Positions 50,516-59,294 are shown, counted from the stretch's first letter. The stretch: DNA of 64,000 nt from Pseudoduganella umbonata (GCF_014192225.1 NZ_JACHXS010000009.1:186001-250000); one strand, 5' to 3'. A program made the numbers and translations. Notes: generated by a model not told the origin, from the letters alone.

Positions 50516-52047
50516 AGGCCCCCCCGCACGATCCCGTGATCCTGAATGTCGACGATACCGATGCCGCGCGCTACGCGAAGACGCGCATCCTGCAACGCGC
50601 CGGCTTTCGCGTGCTGGAAGCGGGCAGCGGCGCGGAAGCGCTGCGCATGGCCCACGAAGCGTCGCCCGACCTGGTGCTGCTCGATACCAAGCTGCCGGAC
50701 ATCAACGGCTTCGAAGTGTGCCGCCAGCTGAAGCAGGATCCGCTGACGGCCATGGTGCTGGTGCTGCAAACCTCGGCTTCCTACCTGTCGTCGCCGGACA
50801 AGGTGCGCGCGCTCGACAGCGGCGCCGACAACTACCTGTTCGAACCGATCGAACCGGAAGAGCTGGTGGCCAACGTGCGAGCGCTGCTGCGGCTGGGCCG
50901 GGTGGAGCGCGAACTGCGCGACGTGGACCGCCGCAAGGATGAATTCCTGGCGATCCTGGCGCACGAACTGCGCAATCCGCTGGGCCCGATCCGCAATGCC
51001 GTCGAACTGCTGCGCAGCCTCGATCCGCACTCCTCGCCGGCCCAGGAAAACGCGCGCCGCGTGATCCTGCGCCAGACCGACCACATGGTGCGACTGGTGG
51101 ACGACCTGCTGGACGTTTCGCGCATCTCGCAAGGCAAGATCACGCTGCGCCGCGCCCAGGTGGAGCTGTGCGGCCTGCTGAGAAGCGCCGCGGAAACGGC
51201 CGAACCGAACATCGCCGCGCGCCAGCATGTGCTGACGGTGAAGCTGCCGGACCACGAGATCTGGGTCGATGGCGACAGCGTGCGCCTGACGCAGGTGGTC
51301 GGCAACCTGCTGAACAACGCCGCCAAGTTCACGGCGCCCGGCGGCCGCATCGCGCTGGCCGCCTGCCTGGAAGGCGATGAGGCGGTGATCCGCGTGACGG
51401 ACAACGGCATCGGCATCCCCGCCGAACAGGCGGAAACGATCTTCGACCTGTTCGCCCAGGCCGGCCATTCGCCGGACCGGGTACAGGACGGGCTGGGCAT
51501 CGGCCTGTCGCTGGTGCGCACGCTGGTCAACCTGCATGGCGGCGACGTAAGCGTGCACAGCGAAGGCACGGGTGAAGGCAGCACGTTCGAGGTGCGCCTG
51601 CCCACGCTGCCCCGCACGCCCGCGGCCGACGAATCCGATTGCATCGTCCCGGCCGCGGCGCCGGCCAGGCCGGCCGATGCGCACCGTATCCTCGTCGTCG
51701 ACGACAACGTCGATTCCGCCGAGATCGTGGCGGCGCTGCTGCAATTCACCGGCCACGAGGTGCACATGGCGCACGACGGCGCCAGCGCGATCGAAGCGGC
51801 ACTGCGGCTGCGCCCGGACGTGGTCTTCCTCGATATCGGCCTGCCCGACATGAGTGGCGTGGACGTGGCGGCCACGCTGCGCACCTATCCGGAACTGGAG
51901 AAAACGGTGCTCATCGCACTGACCGGCTATGGCCAGGACAAGGACCGCATGGGCGCGATGGCGGCCGGCTTCAATCATCATCTGACGAAACCAGTCAACA
52001 TGGAAACGCTGAACGACACCGTGCGCACGTTCATGCGGAAGCAGTAA
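50512..52047 (+). CDS. Hybrid sensor kinase with N- and C-terminal receivers
   Basis: 511 residues: receiver (Asp58 in LVLLDTKLPDINGFE), HisKA (LAHELRNPLGPI, His151), HATPase (LLNNAAKFTAPGG, TDNGIGIP, GLGIGLSLVRTLV) and a second receiver (Asp441 in VVFLDIGLPDMSG). Cytoplasmic. It overlaps the upstream hybrid kinase by four bases and ends the operon. The order suggests a phosphorelay in which stressosome state sets the activity of the first kinase and the receivers pass phosphate on. No DNA-binding output gene is in the operon. Confidence 0.92.
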   Translation: MKAPPHDPVILNVDDTDAARYAKTRILQRAGFRVLEAGSGAEALRMAHEASPDLVLLDTKLPDINGFEVCRQLKQDPLTAMVLVLQTSASYLSSPDKVRALDSGADNYLFEPIEPEELVANVRALLRLGRVERELRDVDRRKDEFLAILAHELRNPLGPIRNAVELLRSLDPHSSPAQENARRVILRQTDHMVRLVDDLLDVSRISQGKITLRRAQVELCGLLRSAAETAEPNIAARQHVLTVKLPDHEIWVDGDSVRLTQVVGNLLNNAAKFTAPGGRIALAACLEGDEAVIRVTDNGIGIPAEQAETIFDLFAQAGHSPDRVQDGLGIGLSLVRTLVNLHGGDVSVHSEGTGEGSTFEVRLPTLPRTPAADESDCIVPAAAPARPADAHRILVVDDNVDSAEIVAALLQFTGHEVHMAHDGASAIEAALRLRPDVVFLDIGLPDMSGVDVAATLRTYPELEKTVLIALTGYGQDKDRMGAMAAGFNHHLTKPVNMETLNDTVRTFMRKQ

Positions 52048-52091
52048 TGTTGCCGGAAAAATGGGGACGTACCCCATTTTTCCGGCAACAT
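52047..52091. repeat. Perfect 20-bp-arm palindrome, family E
   Basis: ATGTTGCCGGAAAAATGGGG and its exact reverse complement separated by ACGTA. It starts within the stop codon of the last kinase gene. It could form a very stable mRNA hairpin; it lacks a T-tail. Confidence 0.95.
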
Positions 52092-52238
52092 CGCTTTCAG
52101 ATCGACCACTTGGGCGCCCGATCGAGCACGTGTGGCCCGCTGCAATCTATTTACAGTCGATACATGGATTGTCTGCACCCGGCATGAAAGATCACGTATA
52201 TTTGACATATCCGTATCCGTATAGACACAGCCTTTGCC

Positions 52239-53180
52239 ATGTCCGCCCTGCCGCAGCATCTCGACATTCACCTGATCCGCATCCTGTACCTGCTGCTGGT
52301 GGAAAAGAACGTTTCGCGGGTGGCGTTGAAGCTGAACCAGCCGCAGCCCTCCATTTCGGCCTCGCTGCGCAAGCTGCGCGAGCTGACGGGCGATCCGCTG
52401 CTGGTGCGCGGCGCCCGCGGCATGGTGCCTACCCAGCACGGCGAAAGCCTGCTGAAGCCCGCCAAGCGCATCCTCGACGAGACCGAGAACCTGTTCGTCA
52501 AGAAGACGCCCTTTGCACCGCAGGAGGAAGCACGCACGTTCAACATCGCCGCGCCGGATTACCTGGACAGCCAGTTCCTGCCAAGCGTGGTGGCGCTGCT
52601 GCGGCGCGGCTCGCCGAAGAGCCGCGTCGTCATTCACAGCCTGGGGCCGGGGGTCGACTATGTGCGCATGCTGTCCGATGGCGACATGGACCTGGTCATC
52701 GCGAACTGGGATGAACCGCCCCAGCACCTGCACATCTCGAAGCTGTTCGAGGATCCGATCGTCTGCGCGATGCACGCCTCCAGCCCGTACGCCAAGCGCA
52801 CCGCCGACGATGCGATGACGCTGCATGAATACCTGACGCTGCCGCACGTGGCGCCGTCGCAGATGGTGCAGGGTTCCGTCGGCGTGATCGACGCCTTCCT
52901 TGAACGCCAGGGCCTGCACCGCAACGTGGCAGTGGAATCGGCGTACTTCGGCCTGATTCCCTACATGCTGATGCAGTCGGACCTGGTACTGACGACGGGC
53001 CGCCAGTTCATGCAGTTCTACGAGAAAACGCTGCCGCTGAAGCTCTTCACGGTGCCCGTGAAATTCCCGCCGATGCGCTTCTACCAGCTGTGGCACGAGC
53101 GGGTGCACCAGTCGCCCGAGCACAAGTGGCTGCGCGACCAGGTGACGGCGGCGGCCAAGGCGCTGGTGAAGGGACGATAG
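52239..53180 (+). CDS. LysR-family regulator
   Basis: 313 residues: N-terminal winged helix (LDIHLIRILYLLLVEKNVSR, in part; LNQPQPSISASLRKLRELTGDPLLVRG, in part) and a substrate-binding effector domain. The HTH start and length resemble the NodD/LeuO-like branch. No divergent gene is beside it (a kinase operon ends upstream; a lipoprotein gene follows in the same direction), so its target cannot be guessed. Confidence 0.9.
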   Translation: MSALPQHLDIHLIRILYLLLVEKNVSRVALKLNQPQPSISASLRKLRELTGDPLLVRGARGMVPTQHGESLLKPAKRILDETENLFVKKTPFAPQEEARTFNIAAPDYLDSQFLPSVVALLRRGSPKSRVVIHSLGPGVDYVRMLSDGDMDLVIANWDEPPQHLHISKLFEDPIVCAMHASSPYAKRTADDAMTLHEYLTLPHVAPSQMVQGSVGVIDAFLERQGLHRNVAVESAYFGLIPYMLMQSDLVLTTGRQFMQFYEKTLPLKLFTVPVKFPPMRFYQLWHERVHQSPEHKWLRDQVTAAAKALVKGR

Positions 53181-53247
53181 CGAACACGGCGCCGCCCCGC
53201 TCCACGCGCTGGCCGGCGAAGCCACCAATGACAGAAAGGAGTGAACC

Positions 53248-53724
53248 ATGAAAACAGTCCAACGACGTAACCTCCAATACTTGGCCGGCATCGCCGCCGC
53301 GGTGCTGCTGGCAACGGGATGCGCCGGGGTGTCGGGTACCGGAGGCCAGGCGCAGCTGGCCGGCAGCGTCTGGCAGCTCGTCGGCTACCAGGCGGCAGGC
53401 GCCGGCACGGCCGAAGTCCGGCCGGCCCGGCCCGATCAGTACCAGTTGCGCTTCGGCGCGGATGGCCGGCTGTCCGCACGCGTCGACTGCAACCAGGGTT
53501 CGGGAACCTGGGCCGCCACGCCGGGCGCGGCGGGTGGTGCTTCCGGCAGCCTGATGCTCGGCCCGCTCGCCACGACGCGGATGATGTGCCCCCCGTCGCC
53601 GCTTGCCGGGCGCCTGCCGGGCGATATCGAAGCGGTGCGCAGCTACCGGATCGACGGCGGGCGGCTGCACCTGGAGCTGGCCGGTGGCGGCGGCACCTAT
53701 ACGTGGGAACGCATGTCGCCGTGA
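53248..53724 (+). CDS. META-domain lipoprotein (HslJ-like)
   Basis: 158 residues. Lipoprotein signal with the Cys in LLATGCAG (Cys25), then a META domain: SVWQLVGYQ, YQLRFGADGRLSARVDCNQGSG (in part), LMLGPLATTRMMCPP and a closing YTWERM. The family includes HslJ of E. coli, linked with heat shock and novobiocin resistance; the exact function is unknown. AGAAAGGAG precedes the ATG. Confidence 0.85.
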   Translation: MKTVQRRNLQYLAGIAAAVLLATGCAGVSGTGGQAQLAGSVWQLVGYQAAGAGTAEVRPARPDQYQLRFGADGRLSARVDCNQGSGTWAATPGAAGGASGSLMLGPLATTRMMCPPSPLAGRLPGDIEAVRSYRIDGGRLHLELAGGGGTYTWERMSP

Positions 53725-53835
53725 TCCCTGCCGTGCGGGAGAGGGGTTGCGCACTGCAGCCGCACTGCATCAATAACGGCTGGCATCGTGGCCGATTAAT
53801 GGCTAAGATTGCGCTAACTCTTCGTTGGAGCGCAC

Positions 53836-53910
53836 ATGTACCATTCGATGGAATGCCCGCTGATGCGGCGAGCAGCGCTTAGCTGCGCTGCACAAAGCGA
53901 GGTCCGATGA
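53836..53910 (+). CDS. Possible small leader ORF (24 aa) coupled to pta
   Basis: ATG with TTGGAG five bases upstream, 24 codons (MYHSMECPLMRRA start), stop TGA overlapping the pta start as ATGA. There is no homology that I recognise. The ribosome site and coupled overlap argue for translation, but a chance ORF is possible. Confidence 0.35.
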   Translation: MYHSMECPLMRRAALSCAAQSEVR

Positions 53911-54857
53911 GCGCCCCTGGCACCGGCCATCCCTACTTCGACAGGCTGATCGGCCTGGCCCGCGAGAGTGGCCCCGTCACCGTGGCATTGGCCCACCCTT
54001 GCGATGCCCATGCGCTGGAATCGGCGCTCGATGCCAGCCGGCTGGGCCTGATCCAGCCGATCCTCGTGGGCCCGCGTGCCAGGATCGAACAGGCCGCCGC
54101 CGCCGCGGCTCTCGATATCTCCGCCCTCCCCCTTGTCGACACGCCGCACAGCCATGCCTCCGCGGCACGCGCCGTGGAGATCGTGCGCGAGGGCGGCGCG
54201 CAGGCGCTGATGAAAGGCAGCCTGCACACCGATGAGCTGATGGGCGCCGTCGTCTCGGCCACCACCGGGCTGCGCACCGCCCGGAGGCTCAGCCATTGCT
54301 TCGTGATGGACATCCCTGGCCATGGCGAGCCGCTGATCATCACCGACGCCGCCGTCAACATCGTGCCCGCGCTGGCCGACAAGGTCGATATCGTGCAGAA
54401 CGCGATCGACCTCGCGCACATCCTCGGTTTCGGCGAAGCGCGGGTCGCCATCCTGGCGGCGGTGGAAACGGTCAATCCGAAAATGCCCGCGACACTCGAT
54501 GCGGCGGCCCTGTGCAAGATGGCCGACCGCGGCCAGATCACCGGCGGCATCCTCGACGGACCGCTGGCGATGGACAACGCCATCGACCCGGAAGCGGCCG
54601 CGATCAAGCACCTGGTGTCTCCCGTGGCCGGCCGCGCCAACGTGCTCGTCGCGCCGGACCTGGAAGCGGGCAACATGCTGGCCAAGAGCCTTACCTTCAT
54701 GGCCGGCGCCGGGGCGGCCGGCATCGTGCTCGGCGCCCGCGTGCCGCTGATCCTCACGAGCCGTGCCGACTCTGTGGCCGCGCGCCTCGCATCGTGCGCG
54801 GTGGCCGTGCTGGTCGCCCGCCGCAAGCTGGCCGAACCGAAGATCCTGGGCGGCTGA
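53907..54857 (+). CDS. pta: Phosphate acetyl/butyryltransferase
   Basis: 316 residues, one PTA/PTB domain: ALMKGSLHTDELMGAVV, RRLSHCFVMDIPGHGEPLIITD (in part), MAD..GGILDGPLAMDNAI and a C-terminal SRADSVAARLASCAVAVL. No MaoC-type N-terminal domain is present. It converts acetyl-CoA and phosphate to acetyl phosphate. ackA starts one base after its stop, and fabI overlaps ackA, giving the tight operon seen in several PHA-forming proteobacteria. Confidence 0.9.
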   Translation: MSAPGTGHPYFDRLIGLARESGPVTVALAHPCDAHALESALDASRLGLIQPILVGPRARIEQAAAAAALDISALPLVDTPHSHASAARAVEIVREGGAQALMKGSLHTDELMGAVVSATTGLRTARRLSHCFVMDIPGHGEPLIITDAAVNIVPALADKVDIVQNAIDLAHILGFGEARVAILAAVETVNPKMPATLDAAALCKMADRGQITGGILDGPLAMDNAIDPEAAAIKHLVSPVAGRANVLVAPDLEAGNMLAKSLTFMAGAGAAGIVLGARVPLILTSRADSVAARLASCAVAVLVARRKLAEPKILGG

Positions 54858-54858
54858 C

Positions 54859-56058
54859 ATGCTGGCGCCGAACGATGCCGTGGTGGTCATCAATGCCGGA
54901 TCGTCGAGCATCAAGTTTTCCCTGTTCCGTGGCGCGGCGCTGGCGCCGGCATTGAAGGGCAAGGTGGAAAACCTGTACGCCGGCAAGACGCGCTTCGTCG
55001 CCTCCGATGCCGCCGGCCTGCCGGCGGGAGAACGCACCTGGGACGGCGCGCCGCTCGATCACGAACAGGCCATGGCTTTCCTGATCGACCATGCCGGGGA
55101 ACACCTGCAAGGCTTGCGGGTGCGTGCGGTCGGCCACCGCATTGTGCATGGCGGCGCGCACTACAGCGGCCCGCAGCGGCTGGACGGCGCCGTGCTCGAC
55201 GAACTCGAAAAGCTCATCCCCCTCGCCCCATTGCACCTGCCGCATAACCTCGCGCCGGTGCGTGCCGTGATGGCGCTGGCACCGCAGGTGCCGCAGGTGG
55301 GCTGCTTCGACACGGCATTCCACACGGCGCAGCCGCCGCTCGCGCAAGCCTTCGCGCTGCCGCCATCGATCACGGAGCGCGGCATCCGGCGCTACGGCTT
55401 CCATGGCCTGTCCTACGAATACATCGCCAGCCGCGTGCCGGACTTCGCGCCGCACCTGGCCGGCGGTCGCGTCGTGGCCGCCCACCTGGGCAATGGCGCC
55501 AGCATGTGCGCGATGCGTGCCGGCCGCAGCGTCGCCAGCACGATGGGGTTCACCGCCGTGGACGGCCTGCCGATGGGGACGCGCTGCGGCGCGCTCGATC
55601 CCGGCGTGGTGCTGTACCTGATCGACGAGCTGGGCATGGACGTGCCGGCGGTGCAGCGGCTGCTGTACCAGCAATCCGGGCTGCTGGGCGTGTCCGGCCT
55701 GTCGGCGGACATGCGCACGCTCGAGGCCAGCGACGAACCGCGCGCACGCCTGGCGATCGACCTGCTGGTCTACCGCATCGGCCGCGAACTCGGCTCGCTG
55801 GCCGCCGCGCTGGGCGGACTCGATGCCCTGGTTTTCTCCGGCGGCATCGGTGAGAACAGCGTGGCGGTACGCGCCGCCGTGTGCCGCGATGCGGCGTGGC
55901 TGGGCGTGTCGCTGGACGAGGCGGCCAACGCCGGCGCTGGTGCCGACCAAATCTCCCGCATCAGCGCCCCTTCCAGCAAGGTCGAGGCGTGGGTGGTGCC
56001 GGCCAACGAAGAACTGATGATCGCGCGGCATACGGCTGCGCTGGTGGAGGAAGCATGA
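54859..56058 (+). CDS. ackA: Acetate kinase
   Basis: 399 residues of the ASKHA fold: VVINAGSSSIKFSLF (phosphate 1), VGHRIVHGG, RRYGFHGLSYEYI, AHLGNGASMCA, GALDPG and a closing FSGGIGENS. It interconverts acetyl phosphate and acetate with ATP. The ATG at 54859 follows the pta stop by one base; the longer frame upstream is inside pta. Confidence 0.95.
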   Translation: MLAPNDAVVVINAGSSSIKFSLFRGAALAPALKGKVENLYAGKTRFVASDAAGLPAGERTWDGAPLDHEQAMAFLIDHAGEHLQGLRVRAVGHRIVHGGAHYSGPQRLDGAVLDELEKLIPLAPLHLPHNLAPVRAVMALAPQVPQVGCFDTAFHTAQPPLAQAFALPPSITERGIRRYGFHGLSYEYIASRVPDFAPHLAGGRVVAAHLGNGASMCAMRAGRSVASTMGFTAVDGLPMGTRCGALDPGVVLYLIDELGMDVPAVQRLLYQQSGLLGVSGLSADMRTLEASDEPRARLAIDLLVYRIGRELGSLAAALGGLDALVFSGGIGENSVAVRAAVCRDAAWLGVSLDEAANAGAGADQISRISAPSSKVEAWVVPANEELMIARHTAALVEEA

Positions 56059-56831
56059 GCACTGAAACAGTCCATCCGATCCTGGCGGGAAAGCGCGCGC
56101 TGGTCGTCGGCGTGGCGAACGAACACTCGATCGCCTATGGCTGCGCGCTCGCCTTCCGCAAGCTGGGCGCGGAGCTCACGCTGACCTACCTGAACGACAA
56201 GGCCCTGCCGCACGTGGCGCCGCTGGCCGAGGCGCTGGGTGCCGAACTGCTGCCGCTGGACGTCGAGCAGCCGGGCCAGCTCGAAGCGGTGTTCGAGGCG
56301 CTGGCGCGGCACAGCCGCCTCGACATCGCCGTGCACTCGATCGCGTTCGCGCCGAAAGCCGACCTGCAGGGCGGACTGCTCGACTGCTCGCGCGAATGCT
56401 TCCTCCGCGCAATGGATATTTCCTGCCATTCGTTCGTGCGCATGGCGCGGCTGGCCGCACCGCTGATGACGGAAGGCGGCAGCCTGTTCGCCATGAGCTA
56501 CCACGGTGCGCGGCAGGTGGTGCCAAACTACGACGTGATGGGCCCCGTCAAGGCGGCGCTCGAGGCGTCGTGCCGTTACCTTGCGCACGAACTCGGCCCG
56601 AAAGGTATCCGCGTGCATGCGATCTCGCCCGGCCCCCTGAAAACCCGGGCCGCCTCGGGGCTGAAGGATTTCGACCTGCTGCTGGCCGACGCCGTGGCCC
56701 GGGCACCGCTCGGGGAACTGGTCGATATCCTGGACGTCGGCAACACCTGCGCCTACCTGGCCACCGACTATGCGCGCCGTCTGACCGGCAGCACGGTGTA
56801 TGTGGACGGCGGCCTGAATATCATCGCCTGA
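56055..56831 (+). CDS. fabI: Enoyl-[acyl-carrier-protein] reductase, FabI type
   Basis: 258 residues, the divergent SDR of FabI: VVGVANEHSIAYGCA (nucleotide loop without the classical GxxxGxG), VHSIAFAPKADLQGG and the active site NYDVMGPVKAALE (Tyr and Lys). It reduces enoyl-ACP with NADH in fatty acid synthesis. The start overlaps the ackA stop (ATGA). Because the operon also has pta and ackA, it may be a second FabI beside the housekeeping copy. Confidence 0.92.
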   Translation: MSTETVHPILAGKRALVVGVANEHSIAYGCALAFRKLGAELTLTYLNDKALPHVAPLAEALGAELLPLDVEQPGQLEAVFEALARHSRLDIAVHSIAFAPKADLQGGLLDCSRECFLRAMDISCHSFVRMARLAAPLMTEGGSLFAMSYHGARQVVPNYDVMGPVKAALEASCRYLAHELGPKGIRVHAISPGPLKTRAASGLKDFDLLLADAVARAPLGELVDILDVGNTCAYLATDYARRLTGSTVYVDGGLNIIA

Positions 56832-56859
56832 CGCGCCCCGGCAAACAACGGAGAAAACG

Positions 56860-56967
56860 ATGCAGGTCATCCTGATGGGATTGCACGGCGACGCCAGCGC
56901 GGACAGCGTGGCATTACCGCTAGATCACCGGCCACGCATGAGAGGAATCACGAAAGGATCACGATGA
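56860..56967 (+). CDS. Possible small ORF (35 aa) coupled to the next gene
   Basis: ATG with GGAG six bases upstream (MQVILMGLHGDASAD start), 35 codons, stop TGA overlapping the ATG at 56964 as ATGA. It has no recognisable family. The ribosome site and the overlap support translation. Confidence 0.4.
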   Translation: MQVILMGLHGDASADSVALPLDHRPRMRGITKGSR

Positions 56968-57380
56968 CACGTTCCACCCTGTTGATTGCCGGCGCGGCAT
57001 TGTGCAGTGCTCTGGCATGGCTGCCGCATGGCGCCGCGGCGGCCGACAAGGTCGAGCGGTACACGGTCGATGCCAGCACGCCGGGCACGAAAACCTTGCG
57101 CGGCAAGATCCGTGGTTATGGCACGGCGGAGTACAAGGTGCTGCTGCGGCAGGGGCAGGACCTGACCGTCGGCCTGAAGACGAACTCGCTGTCGAACTAC
57201 TTCAACATCACGGCGCCGGGCGCGCAGGAAGCGCTGTTCAACGGCTCGATCAACGGGCTGGATTACCGGGGCAAGGTCGAACAGGATGGCGAATACACCG
57301 TAAACGTCTACCTGATGCGCAACGCCGCGCGCCGCAATGAACGCGCCAGCTATACGCTCTCCGTGGGCACGCAGCCGTGA
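56964..57380 (+). CDS. Secreted small beta protein, PliG-like
   Basis: 138 residues with a signal peptide (cleavage near AAAA, about 27). The mature part, KIRGYGTAEYKVLLRQGQDL, LKTNSLSNYFNITAPG and YTVNVYLMRNAARRNERASY, resembles a family of periplasmic proteins that includes the g-type lysozyme inhibitor PliG of enterobacteria. That resemblance is from memory, so the function is only proposed. The next gene is an L,D-transpeptidase with overlapping start, which fits a cell-wall role. Confidence 0.65.
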   Translation: MTRSTLLIAGAALCSALAWLPHGAAAADKVERYTVDASTPGTKTLRGKIRGYGTAEYKVLLRQGQDLTVGLKTNSLSNYFNITAPGAQEALFNGSINGLDYRGKVEQDGEYTVNVYLMRNAARRNERASYTLSVGTQP

Positions 57381-58363
57381 CGGATAACCGCATGAAGTTC
57401 AATATTCCAGCCGGCGCGGCTTGCCTGGCGATGGCGGCGCTGATGTTTGCCGGAACGGCATCGGCACAGGGGCGCACCGTATCGTCCGCGGTGGAACTGG
57501 CGCGGCAGTCCGGCAGCCTGAAGCCCGGCGAATGGGTGTGGGCGCCGCGGATCGCGCCAAAGGGCCCGGTGCTGGTCTACGTGGACCTGTCGAAACAGCT
57601 GGCCACCGTGTACCGGAACGGCGTGCGCATCGGCGTCGCGACGGTTTCGAGCGGCAAGCCGGGATACCAGACGCCGACCGGCGTATTCACGATCCTGCAG
57701 AAGGACGCCAAACACCGCTCCAGCAAGTACAACAGCGCACCCATGCCTTACCAGCAGCGCCTGACCTGGGACGGCGTGGCGCTGCATGCCGGCGGGCTGC
57801 CCGGATACCCGGAAAGCCACGGCTGCGTGCACCTGCCGATGGCTTTTGCAAAGCAGCTGTTTTCAGCTACAAGGCTCGGTACCACGGTCGTTGTGGCGGG
57901 CGATTCGGCGCACCCCGTGGCGACGGGCGGCGGCGAAGTGCTGGCACCGACCACGCTGGAGCTGGACCGCGATGCGGATTTCTGGACGCCGGAAAAGTCG
58001 GCTGAGGGGCCCGTCACGATCGTGCTGTCGCGCGCCGACCAGGCCGCGGTCGTGCTGCGCAACGGCGTGCCGATCGGCCGTTCCGCCGTGACGCTGCCGC
58101 GCGACGACGACGCCACGCACGTGCTGACCCTCGCCGGCGGCAGCGGCGACGGGCAGCAATGGATCTATGCCGGCGTGGCCGGCCACGAGGGCGAGGACGG
58201 CCAGCCGGTGGACGAAGTGGCCCGCAACCGGGTGCAGATCCCGCCGGACTTCTACCGGCGCGTGAGCGCGCTGCTGGCGCCCGGCGCCACCCTGCTGGTG
58301 ACCAGCGCTCCTCTCGGCGAAGGCGGCACGGGCAAGCAACTGGCGGTGCTGAGCGGGCAGTAG
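57377..58363 (+). CDS. L,D-transpeptidase (YkuD domain), exported
   Basis: 328 residues: signal peptide (ending TASA, about 30), then a YkuD domain with HAGGLPGYPESHGCVHLP, the catalytic His-Gly-Cys motif. A C-terminal region of about 130 residues is less conserved. It would form 3-3 cross-links or attach proteins to peptidoglycan. The GTG at 57377 overlaps the previous stop (GTGA); an ATG five codons later is an alternative start. Confidence 0.9.
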   Translation: MTDNRMKFNIPAGAACLAMAALMFAGTASAQGRTVSSAVELARQSGSLKPGEWVWAPRIAPKGPVLVYVDLSKQLATVYRNGVRIGVATVSSGKPGYQTPTGVFTILQKDAKHRSSKYNSAPMPYQQRLTWDGVALHAGGLPGYPESHGCVHLPMAFAKQLFSATRLGTTVVVAGDSAHPVATGGGEVLAPTTLELDRDADFWTPEKSAEGPVTIVLSRADQAAVVLRNGVPIGRSAVTLPRDDDATHVLTLAGGSGDGQQWIYAGVAGHEGEDGQPVDEVARNRVQIPPDFYRRVSALLAPGATLLVTSAPLGEGGTGKQLAVLSGQ

Positions 58364-58434
58364 CTGGCTGGACCGTGGCGCAACGAAGCAGGCGCGCCGA
58401 AGCGTGGGTTATCCGCCCTCGCCGATGACCCTGG

Positions 58435-58563
58435 CACCGGTGACAGGCTCCAGTTTGCACCGGTGACAGGCTCCAGTTTCGGGGAAATGTTTCCAAAATA
58501 CCGGAGCCTGTCACCGGTTTTGAAGAAACATTGCAAATTAACTGGTGCCTGTCACCGGTTTTC
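58435..58563. repeat. Composite repeat, family D (CACCGGTGACAGGCTCC)
   Basis: CACCGGTGACAGGCTCCAGT occurs directly repeated at 58435 and 58458. Two inverted copies follow (GGAGCCTGTCACCGGTTTT at 58503 and GGTGCCTGTCACCGGTTTT at 58543). GGAAATGTTTCC lies in the middle. The element fills the spacer between converging genes and ends nine bases from the TauE/SafE stop. Confidence 0.92.
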
Positions 58564-58571
58564 GGGCGGGC

Positions 58572-59294
58572 TCAGGCATTGATCGTCAGATGCCCCCCTA
58601 GCAGCAGCAACGTGAAAAAGAAGCAGCGCCGGAACACCTGCGGCTTGAGCCGCGCGCGCAGCCGGCTACCCAGCGCCAGGCCGGCCAGCGCCGGCAACTG
58701 GGCCACGAACGACATGCCGGCACTCGCCGGTTCCCACGCGCCATGCCCGGCCAGCATCGCGGCCAGCGCCAGCGTCGACACCGTGAACGACAGGCCCATT
58801 GCCTGCACCAGCTCTTCCTTCTCCATCCCGAGCGCCTGCAGGTAAGGTACCGCAGGCAGCACGAACACGCCGGTGACGGCCGTCAGCACGCCGGTCGCCA
58901 CGCCAACCAGTGGCCCCAGCCAGGGTTCCTGCGCCGCGCGCACCTGCCAGCGCCACGACGTCAGCCCGAGCAGCGCATACAGCACCAGCGCGATGCCGAG
59001 GACCGCCCTGCCATCGCCTTTGGCGAAAAAGGCGCCGCCGAGCAGCATGCCGGCGCACACCCCCAGCAGCATCGGGCGCAGCCGCAGCCACAGCGCATGC
59101 AGGCCGCGCCGTTCCAGCATCTGCCACATGTTCGTCAAAAGCGAAGGCACGATGAGGATGGCGGCAGCCTGCAGCGGCGGCATCACGAGCCCCAGCAGGG
59201 CCATCGCGACGGTCGGCAGGCCCATGCCGGTCACCCCTTTGACCACGCCGGCAAGCACGAACACCGCGCAGATAAAAATCAGGTTGTTTTCCAT
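58572..59294 (-). CDS. TauE/SafE-family sulfite/anion exporter-like membrane protein
   Basis: 240 residues, about eight helices in two repeats: ICAVFVLAGVVKGVTGMGLPTVAMALLGLVMPP (in part) with the VKGxxGxGxP motif, and GPLVGVATGVLTAVTGVFVLPAVPYLQALG (in part), the second copy. It belongs to the TauE/SafE family, linked to export of sulfite, sulfoacetate or other organic anions. It is divergent from a LysR gene 86 bases away, which may control it. Confidence 0.87.
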   Translation of the reverse strand: MENNLIFICAVFVLAGVVKGVTGMGLPTVAMALLGLVMPPLQAAAILIVPSLLTNMWQMLERRGLHALWLRLRPMLLGVCAGMLLGGAFFAKGDGRAVLGIALVLYALLGLTSWRWQVRAAQEPWLGPLVGVATGVLTAVTGVFVLPAVPYLQALGMEKEELVQAMGLSFTVSTLALAAMLAGHGAWEPASAGMSFVAQLPALAGLALGSRLRARLKPQVFRRCFFFTLLLLGGHLTINA

